Assembly (NCBI GenBank): GCA_029582165.1
Contig: CM055893.1
Span: 22,290,679 to 22,354,678, forward strand
Length of the DNA: 64,000 bases
From: Portulaca oleracea
Lineage: Eukaryota; Streptophyta; Magnoliopsida; Caryophyllales; Portulacaceae
Reading direction: 5' to 3'
A model generated the notes under the pieces. The model saw only the letters and a program-made list of their open reading frames with translations. It did no database searches and was not told the origin of the DNA. This document shows positions 56,256-64,000 of this stretch, in pieces (within the stretch, counting starts at the first letter, position 1; the number at the start of each line of letters is the position of its first letter). The translations under genes and the position numbers were made by a program.

Positions 56256-58221
56256 TCATCGAGGTCCTTGATCCGCTTTGGAACTGGATCTCCATCGTCT
56301 TTGATTATTTTTGAAGCTTGCTTTTGAATTAACTTGCCTTCTCGTACTGTACTCCGTCATCGACTTTCCTAGCTCGATAACCATCGTTCCCTTCCTCGTA
56401 TCCATCTTGCAATTAACAGCTGAAAGGAAGGATGTCCCTAGAATAATCTCCGGTTCTGGATCTTCGCATGTATCTAATACCATGAAATCAATAGGAACAA
56501 CATGCTCTCCTATCTTGATGGGAGTGTCATATAAGATCCCTAGAGGTTTCCTAAGGGTCTTGTCTTCTAGACGAAGAATCATATCGGTCACCCTTAACTC
56601 TTTATGGTCATACTTCCTCAGGTAAGACTTAGGTAAAACATTTACTCCGGATCCTGTATCACACAACGCATACTTGATATGTTTACCATCCAACTGAACA
56701 GGGATCCTAAAATTGCTTAGGTCTTCCTTCTTATGCATAATCGAGGGTGTTATGGTTCCCTTAAATAGGTCCTGTTCAGGGTCGGTCTTGACTACCCCAT
56801 GTAAAATTGGTTCTTCTAAAGGTTCGCACCTAAGGTTCACTTCCTCGCAAGTTATAGCATTATGTTGAGCACCCGGATTAGGGACAGGCTGAGGTGGTAA
56901 ACTAGTAGAGGGAGTTGCCGTATTAACAATCTGATTTTCTAAAATTTTATTATGGGTTGCTAGAGCCTCTACCTTTTGCATTAAGTCTTTTATAACCCCT
57001 TCCTGTTTCTGTTGTCTGGCGATAAGGCTTTCCATCATGGTTTCTAAGTTAGACTTTCGAGAAGGGCCTTGTTGAGGTGGTCTTTGAGGCGGGGGAACAT
57101 ATTTTTGCCGTTCTTGTCCTTGAAGAGGACCAGTTGGGTTCTCATTCCTATAAGAAAAGTTCGGGTGGTTCCCAAGTCCAGGATGATAGGTGTTAGAATT
57201 CATATCATAGTTTTGTCTTTGGTTGCCAACATAGTTAGCTTGCTGGACTTGCTCATTACTAACTCTACCTGAAGGGCAAGTAAAAGTTTCATGTTCAGTC
57301 GACTGACAAACATTGCATGTCGAAGGTTAGGTGGCAAACTCAATTGGTCCATTTTTTTGCGTTAAAGAATCAAGTTTAGATGACAACAAAGAAATTACAT
57401 CAACATTAAGCTTACCTCCCGCCTTATGGCGGGGTTTAGACCATTGATATGAGTTGTTCGCTAGATGTTCGATCAGACTTGTTATTTGAGGCACAGTCTT
57501 GTCCATAAGATCGCCTCCAGCTGCAGAGAGGATGCTTCCTCTCGTCGACTCATTCGCTCCATTGAAGAAGGACTGGACAAGAACCCATGGTTAATCCGTG
57601 TTGAGGACATTGTCGAAGAATGCCCTTGAATCTTTCCCAAGCATCGTACAGTGTCTCATCAGGCTCTTGTGTAAAGGTTGAGATTTGGTTCCTCAGACTG
57701 GTGAGTTTGCTTGGAGGAAAGTACTTCGTCAAGAAAGTGCTGGCGAGTTCATCGAAGGTTGTGATCGAGTTTGGTGGAAGTGAATCGAGCCACTCCCACG
57801 CCTTTCCTTCCAACGAGAACCGGAAGAGACGCAGTTTGATGGCATCCTCCAATACGTTATTGGCCTTGTAGATGTCACAAGCTTGACGGAAAAGTCGCAG
57901 ATGTCGGTTCGGATCTTCGTTTGCCAGCCCATGGAATGGTGCTTTTGACACCAAGTTGATCAAAGACTGACGTAGTTCAAAATCGTTCGCTTGGATGGTA
58001 GGAACACTGATAGCTGATTGTGGGTTGGTGACATTGGGAGTCAGATACTGCCCGAATGTCCTCGGTCGCTATTCTCCCATCTCTTCTTCCTGTTCTGATT
58101 CTTGCTCCTCTTCGTCCGTTTCTTGATATTCTTATTCTTTCTCCAGTCTCGCTCTTTTCCTTCTCTCTCAAAGTGTAGGTTTGTTCTCGGGATCGTACTC
58201 GATGGAGAATTCTTTTTGCAT
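56256..58221 (-). pseudogene. Athila 2 gag and protease
   Basis: Gag starts at ATG 58221 (MQKEFSIEYDPENKPTL), with early stops, and goes on in frame with RTFGQYLTPNV and the gag core (GLANEDPNRHLRLFRQACD, LEGKAWEWLDSLPPNSIT, LTKYFPPSKLTSLRNQIS, DETLYDAWERFKGILRQCPQ). A frameshift lies near 57590. The zinc knuckle CNVCQSTEHETFTC is complete. From 57203 an open 315-residue stretch holds NHPNFSYRNEN, a coil (MMESLIARQQKQEGVIKDL) and the protease (YALCDTGSGVNVLPKSYL, with a classical DTGS). It ends at 56256 without RT. The protease-bearing stretch is intact. Confidence 0.85.
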
Positions 58222-58334
58222 AAACCTGAAAAAGACAAAAACAATAACACCAAGCGTAATAAAGAGAAAATAAAGAAAAATAACGAAAATAAATAACCTA
58301 GTCACCCAGAGTGCGTTCGTCCAATGGCGATTGG

Positions 58335-58367
58335 GGGGACAAATCCCCGACAACGGCACCAAAAACT
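58335..58367 (-). other. primer binding site of Athila 2
   Basis: On the minus strand TTTTTGGTGCCGTTGTCGGG begins three bases after the LTR end, the usual Athila PBS form. Confidence 0.8.
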
Positions 58368-59605
58368 TGACAGACCCAAAACGTATAAGGTGTCTGTGTA
58401 CCGCAAGTGTACGGGTCTGTGTAGTAATAAATATCGTTCTCTCTCAGGGATTTGCATTCAACCACGCACTGAACTAGTTTGCTACAATGAATGCTAGGTC
58501 GATCCGAGGGTTGTGGTAAGGTATTCTAAACTAAAAAAAGAAAGCAGGAATTTTTAGGGTTTTAACCAATTGATTAAAGGCATTCAGGGGAGTCCACTCT
58601 AGTCAATCAGTCAAATTATCAACAATCCCGGTGCAGGTAACAAGATAATTCGGAGTCTATAATCTTTCTAGGCCTTTTCGCATCGATCTTTCGATCCGAA
58701 GTGAGCTACAGTGATTAAACTAAACATTATTTCTAACTATTTAATCCAATCAAAGATAAACAACTGATTACTAATTGACCCTAGACAAGAATCATTATTT
58801 CTAAATATTTTCCAGCCTATTCAATCTACGCTTTTCCAATTCAAAACTCAAACTTTTATCATGTTGACAAGAATCTAATACCAAGTAAAAGGCGGTTAGC
58901 CAGATTTTACCATGACATACAATACACGCATATTAAATGAATAAAAAGATAACCTAACACTGAGACTGCATTCAAATTCGACCAAAAGACATCGAGTTTA
59001 TCCCCCAAACAAAGGAAATTAGCTACTCATATTGCTAAAATTAAACATCTCAAAAACTAAACAATAACAAGAAAACATGAAAGTAAAATAGAAATAACAG
59101 TGTTCGAATTTGTTGAATGGATCTCTTCGTATCACCCGAATCGATCTCTTTTGTGTCATTCGATCACTAACAACAATCTAAACTAGTAACAATGTTTGTG
59201 AATTAACTGGAAAGAAACTATCTAAAATCTACCCAAAAAGTTCTCTTAACTCTCGTCTAAAACTACTGCTAAAAACTAATAATATTCACCTCCTTGAAAC
59301 GGCAGACGTGAACCCTTTATATAGTGCCGGATTAGGGCACAAAACGCTGGCAGCGTTTCCAGAAACGCTGGCCGCCTTTAGCATTTTATTTCTTCTTCTT
59401 CAATTTACATTTTATTTTTCTTTGATTTTTCCCCATTTTTCCTTCAACTTTGATATATTTCCAATGTTTCCTGCAAAACATACCCATCTCGCGACCAAGT
59501 GTATAAATCACATAAATTGACATAAAAATACAGAATTTTGGGTATAAAAAGCATGAATTAAACATGTTTTGAGTCGTAAAAATACTATATAAAAATGACA
59601 TGTCA
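58368..59605 (-). repeat. 5' LTR of Athila 2, full length
   Basis: 1238 bp, from TGACAGACC to TGACATGTCA in plus orientation, bordered on the right by TTTTG. TATA box at 59315-59323 and dyads at 59342-59358 and 59363-59379. Confidence 0.85.
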
Positions 59606-59831
59606 TTTTGTTGCTTGCATGTCTGCTTGCATAATTTCCTGTGTTCGCACATAAATTTACCTTTTTGCCTTTGAGTATAATAATTATTTGTTGCATGTTT
59701 GCTTGCTTGCAAGGGCCTTCTTTATTAGTGATATATAAAAACACTAGAGGAATGTCTATATATTCTTGAATTTATAAGGTAATTTTTTTCCCTCTGTTTA
59801 ATTTGTCAAACTATATATCTATTCACTAGAG

Positions 59832-59832
<1 letters not shown>

Positions 59833-59892
<60 letters not shown>
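59833..59892. repeat. (TA)n microsatellite
   Basis: Pure TA run at the left edge of the foldback MITE. Confidence 0.95.
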
Positions 59893-59898
<6 letters not shown>

Positions 59899-60448
59899 AT
59901 TAGATGACAATATACCGATCTTTGGGGATATCGGATTGTAATATACTGACCTTCATTATTGGATAACAATATCCCTGACCTTTATATTTAGGTGATATTA
60001 TCATACCAACAGTGACTAAGGGGGTTGTAATTGGTGAGTTGGTCTTCGAGCTGATGCGGCAGGTGGAGGGAAATAATCAGCCCATTCCCAGTAACCCTGT
60101 TAACCCCTGCACTTTTTGAAACTAAGCCACGTTAAAAAAATCGGCCCTAATATAGTGACTAAGGGGGTAGTGAACCGGTCTTCATATTGATGTGGCCAAC
60201 AACCAACCAATGTCTTGTAATGTGGGTCAGTGAGAATAACGTAGGGGTTAACGAGGTTGTCGGGTTAGGGCAGGTTTTTCCCCCTCCACCCTAGTTATTG
60301 TTGGCATACAGACTGATTCACCGCCTCCCTAGTTATTGTTGGCATAAAAATATCATCTAAATATAAAGGTCAGAGATATTGTTGTCCAATATTAAACGTT
60401 CGTATATTACAATCCAATACCCCTAAAGGTTGGTATATTATCATCCAA

Positions 60449-60456
<8 letters not shown>
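59893..60456. mobile_element. foldback MITE with long TIRs in (TA)n
   Basis: The left TTGGATATTAGATGACAATA and the inverted right end TTGGATTTTTGGATGATAAT continue as inverted repeats for about 130 bp, sharing AATATACC, GGATTGTAATATAC and CTGACCTTTATATTTAG. Both ends abut (TA)n, compatible with a TA target. The interior repeats GTGACTAAGGGGGT near 60013 and 60157. No ORF. Confidence 0.6.

Positions 60457-60493
<37 letters not shown>
60457..60493. repeat. (TA)n microsatellite between MITE and LINE tail
   Basis: Pure TA run. Confidence 0.95.
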
Positions 60494-60496
<3 letters not shown>

Positions 60497-60904
60497 CTAA
60501 AAAGGAGAGAGCCATTCCCATTCAAACCGAAACAAAGTACAACTTACTCCAGGCATACCCAGAGACATACAAAAGAACCCTCAACATCCCACAAAATTAG
60601 AACACAAAAACCCCCTGCATTTTAGCAGTACAGTCCCTAATAACTATCTTAGCTAAAATCTCCACCATTTTCCCTCCTAAATCATGAGAACGATTATTCC
60701 TTTCTTGCCATATGTGATATATAAGGCTTGTATATAAAAATAAATGCTTTTGCCGCTGGGATTTTGATAACATACCTCCAATTATCACACCAGCTAACCA
60801 ATCATGTCCACCTTTAATATCCGTCTTGAAATCTTTAGCTACCAAATTCAGAACACCCAAGCTATAAGGACAGCAGAATAACAAATGCGTGTGATCCTCA
60901 ACAT
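60494..60904 (-). pseudogene. LINE 3' end (ORF2 C-terminus and 3' UTR), inverted relative to the next block
   Basis: The minus strand reads ADVEDHTHLLFCCPYSL and LIYHIWQERNNRSHDLGG, the zf-RVT end of ORF2, to a stop at 60597. A 3' UTR with CAGGCATACC-type text like the first LINE follows, and the tail is TA-rich. The 5' continuation is absent on this strand. Confidence 0.75.
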
Positions 60905-60944
60905 CAGCTTACTTGGTGTGTGTGTGTGTATATATATATATATA

Positions 60945-61561
60945 TTGGACTTTTGATAGAAAACCTCTGTTAATGAAGGCGTGGAAATTGGGTGATTCTG
61001 TTAAATCTGAAGAAGATTTCTTGGTCCTAATATGGATTAGATTACCTGGATTAGATTGGAGGTTTTGGAGTAAGGAAGGATTGGCAGCTTACTTGGTGAA
61101 CCTCTAATGGCAGATTCAATTACAAAAGAGAAATCAATGATGCGTTTTGCTAGAATCCTAGTCAAGATGAGACTGGATCAACAATTTCCAGACTGTTTGC
61201 CTCTAATTGATGATGAGGATTCTTATATTCACAGAAGGTGGAGTATGAATGGTGCCCAGTCAAATGCACAAAATGTAAGATGTTTGGTCATCGGGCATAT
61301 GCGCGTAGAAGGAAGGAAGGGAATCAACAATGGAAACATAAGGCTTCAAGTCAGGAGTTGACAATTGAGTCTGGTTCAGTGAGTGACTCAGCTGCAATTT
61401 CATCTTTGGTACCTAAAAGAGGGACTGTTAGGCCAGACACTCCAATATTCTCTGATATTGTGGTAGGGTCGATGCCTATTTCCTTGTCTCCCATTTCAGA
61501 ATTTGAAATGGTTGAGTATGGAAAAACTCCCTGTACCAGTTCTATTGGTGATCATGGATAA
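60945..61561 (+). pseudogene. LINE ORF1, 5'-truncated, frameshifted
   Basis: It starts mid-ORF1 (RKPLLMKAWKLGD, IWIRLPGLDWRFWSKEGL), shifts frame near 61100 (ADSITKEKSMMRFARILV) and again near 61225, then CTKCKMFGHRAYAR, where the last Cys of the zinc knuckle is Arg. It ends SIGDHG at 61559-61561, overlapping the ORF2 ATG. Confidence 0.8.
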
Positions 61562-62598
61562 ATTTTTATCTTGGAATATAAGGGGTCTAAATGGCCCTAA
61601 GAAACAGGAAGGATTGAAACACTTATGATGAATAAGTTTGATCTTGTTGGGTTGGTGGAAACAAAAGTTTCATTGGATATGTGTGAAAAAGTTAAGGATT
61701 CTTTCTGTGTTAGTTGGAATCTCATTCACAATGCTACTATGGATGCTAGAAGCAGAATATGGGTGTTATGGAGAGGTAATATTTCAGTTTCTCCTCTGGT
61801 CATACATTCTCAATTTATCAATTGTAGAGTTTCAACTGTACAATCTTGGTTCTTGGTTACCTTTGTTTATGGTGATAACGATTTAGGAAGAAGGAAGTTT
61901 CTGTGGGAGAATCTTTCAAGTCTGGCTGGAAATTGCGTGGATCCTTGGATAATTGCAGGAGATTTCAATCATGTCCTAAACTTTGATGATAGAGTTGGTG
62001 GGAACGAGGTTTTAGCAAAGGAGATCATTGATTTTCGCCAATTCTTAAATGATCATCAGATTTCTGAGGTTCATCACACTGGTTTGAAATATACTTGGCA
62101 TAATAGGAAAATTATTTCCTGCATTGATCGTGTTCTTATCAACTCAGAGGGTTTGATTAAATTTAATTCCATTTGTTATACTGTGTTAACGCATGGTATT
62201 TCAGATCACTCCCCCTTTGGTTATCAGTTTGGACACTAATGTCAAGATTCACAGGAAGCGTTTCATGTTCTACAACATGTGGATTGACTCTCCTCAGTTT
62301 TTGAATATTGTTTCTAAGACTTGGAAGAATTAGCCAAATGGTAATCCTATGTATTCTCTGTCTATTAAGCTCAAGTTATTGAAAGGTCCTCTTTCAACTT
62401 TACATAAGTCAGTATATGGGATATATATGGCAAGTCTCAAGAGGACTATGAAAATATGATCCAGCATCAAGAGTTGTATATGAGAAATCCCGAGAATATT
62501 TCTTATTATGAGGAAGCAGAGGCATCCAAGTTACAATATCAAGATTCTCTTAGTTCTGCTATGAAACTCATGCGCCAGAGGACTAAAGCCACTTAGTT
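61555..62598 (+). pseudogene. LINE ORF2 endonuclease
   Basis: The ATG at 61555 (MDKFLSWNIRGLNGPKK) is followed by a shift and stops near 61625. Then come DLVGLVETKVS, RSRIWVLWRGN, VTFVYGDND, WIIAGDFNHV, GLKYTWHNR, CIDRVLIN and GISDHSP, the APE-type motifs. Reading is lost after 62236 and resumes near 62597. Confidence 0.82.
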
Positions 62599-64000
62599 GA
62601 AAAAAGGTGATCAAAATTCTGCTTTTTTCTATTCAATGTTAAAAGCTAAACAGTATCATAATAGAATCACCTCTTTGAAGAATTCTGAAGGTGCTCTCCT
62701 TCATTATGCTGATGGTATTGGTAACTATCTGGCTAGTCATTATGAAAAGTTTTTTGAGAAGAAGCCTTGTTTAGGCAAGGTAAATTTCAATATCATTGCA
62801 AAAGGGGAGAGACTGAAGTTACATCACCATGAAAAGTTGCTGAAACCGGTTACTGATCAAAAGATAAAAGGAATAATTTTTGCTATGGATGGAACAAAAA
62901 GCCCAGGACCCGATGGCTTTAACTATTCTTTCTTCAAGGCTGCTTGGGATATTGTGGGAGGTGATGTGGTCAAAGCAATCAAGTATTTTTTCTCTTCTGG
63001 GAAAATGTTAAGTTCTATGAATTCTACTTTGCTTACTATGATTCCCAAAATTGTGAGCCCTGATGGAGTTGGAGATCTAAGACCTATCTCGTGTTGCAAT
63101 ATTGTATATAAAGCGATTACTAAAATCCTTTGTAATCGTTTACAAGAGGTCTTGGATGATATTATTGATCTTTCACAGGCTGCTTTTGTTGAAGGAAGAT
63201 CTATTCTCCACAATATACCGATTGCTGAAGATCTTATCCGGTTTTACAACAGAAAAGGGGCAAAACCCAGTTGCATGCTTAAAGTTGATATACAGAAGGC
63301 ATATGATACAGTGGACTGGGAATTTATACGTAATCTCCTACTGGCTCTGAATTTTCCATGGGCTTTTGTGGATTGGATTATGGCATGTATTTCCACTACT
63401 TCTTTTTCAGTTGGGTTTAATGGAGCTTCTTTTGGCTACTTCAAGAGTGGAAGAGGTTTAAGGCAAGGTGATCCAATATCACCTCTTCTCTTTGTCCTAG
63501 TTGTGGAGTATTAATATTAGAGATGTATGTTGGGGTGCTGATTCTTAGGCTCCTCCAATCTCTTGGGATGTATGTTGCTTATACAAACTTGAGGGGGGTC
63601 TTAATATTAGAGATGCACAGGCTTGGAATGTGGTTGCTTTGGGAAATCTGTTATGGCAGCTAATATGTCACAAAGAGACTCTTTGGGTTCGTTGGATTCA
63701 TCACATCTATATTAAAAAGAATTATGTTCTTGATTGTGAGCTAAAACAGAATGCGAGTTGGTATTGGAGAAGGCTTCTAAAGGTAAGGGATACTCTCCTT
63801 CCTTTATTCAAGGAGCTTATTTCTGATGGCAAGACTTATAAAGTCAAATTGGGATATGACTTTATTAAAGCTCACAATCAGAAAGTTCACTGGCATAATT
63901 TGATTTGGTGTAGCTCGAGGATACCAAAGTGTTCTTTCATTGCTTGGATTTCCATTAATGGCAGGTTATTGACACAAGATCGCTTACAGAAGTTTGGTAC
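62597..64000 (+). pseudogene. LINE ORF2 reverse transcriptase and C-terminal region, internally deleted
   Basis: QNSAFFYSMLKAKQY, KSPGPDGFNYSFFKA, LRPISCCNIVYKAITKIL, KVDIQKAYDTVDWEF and GRGLRQGDPISPLLFVLVVE are intact up to 63511. There the sequence jumps to YKLEGGLNIRDAQAWNVVA, so the block with the catalytic (F/Y)ADD motif, several hundred residues in the first LINE, is missing. It continues through SWYWRRLLKVRD and ISINGRLLTQDRLQKFG to the window edge. Confidence 0.82.

Larger units (their letters stand above)
50766..59605 (-). mobile_element. Ty3/gypsy Athila-type element 2, non-autonomous (no RT/RNH/INT)
   Basis: The element is bordered by TTTTG on both sides (50761-50765, 59606-59610). 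On the minus strand: 5' LTR (58368-59605), PBS, gag-protease, spacer, Athila ORF1, long 3' region, 3' LTR part (50766-51782). The outer ends are TGACA and TGTCA. LTR copies differ at about 5% over 1017 bp by eye, so it is older than element 1. The RT, RNase H and integrase are absent; after the protease the frame passes to a short tail resembling the end of the element 1 pol. The 3' LTR no longer resembles its partner beyond 51782. Confidence 0.88.

Noticed and set aside
1..64000. CRISPR arrays, rRNA or tRNA genes, bacterial operons
   Set aside because: None found; short tRNA-complementary words are retroelement primer sites.

Overview
The window is plant nuclear DNA, most likely from a eudicot. 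It holds two intact multi-exon plant genes whose GT-AG introns keep frame: a Golgi glucan synthase closest to CSLC6 (+, 31276-36019) and a DYAD/SWITCH1-type meiotic gene (-, 37026-40825). Nearly everything else is nested transposable elements of plant lineages (Ty1/copia, Ty3/gypsy Tat and Athila, L1-type LINEs, MITEs). No bacterial, viral, CRISPR, tRNA or rRNA feature was seen.

Layout. 1-4407: 3' part of a decayed Ty1/copia element (+) with its 3' LTR. 4408-4985: LTR-like fragment. About 4986-13296: truncated Tat-lineage gypsy element (-): 3' LTR, polypurine tract, a plant-mobile-domain gene with introns on the opposite strand (7802-11066), and the archaeal-type RNase H/integrase end of pol. 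13297-27020: Athila-type element 1 (-) with two LTRs about 2% apart, PBS, gag-PR-RT-RNH-INT, and a separate Athila ORF1 (env-position) gene. 27021-31000: AT-rich DNA with a Tourist-like MITE and simple repeats. 31000-41100: the gene island. 42236-42785: long-TIR foldback with an 11-bp target duplication. 42844-44568: internally deleted gypsy element with CTAAG duplications. 44574-50667: TIR element split by an L1 LINE (-, about 45830-50335). 50766-59605: Athila-type element 2 (-), with TTTTG duplications, gag-protease and ORF1 but no RT, RNase H or integrase. 59893-60456: foldback MITE. 60494-64000: a LINE whose 3' end and 5' part lie in opposite orientations.

The most unusual signals are non-coding. 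(1) Athila 1, Athila 2 and the 4.7-kb fragment carry pairs of short quasi-palindromes set 20-22 bp centre to centre, about two helical turns. In Athila 2 they lie directly upstream of the LTR TATA box. In Athila 1 the same array recurs inside the element, upstream of a TATA-like box, a leader, a GT-AG intron and the ORF1 start, which suggests an internal promoter for ORF1. (2) A perfect hairpin with a TCC(T) loop sits 11-14 nt from the C-run of Athila polypurine-type tracts at three sites. (3) The Tat element carries a plant-mobile-domain gene that keeps its introns because it is antisense to the genomic RNA. The transposon ORFs are pseudogenes; the two host genes look functional.
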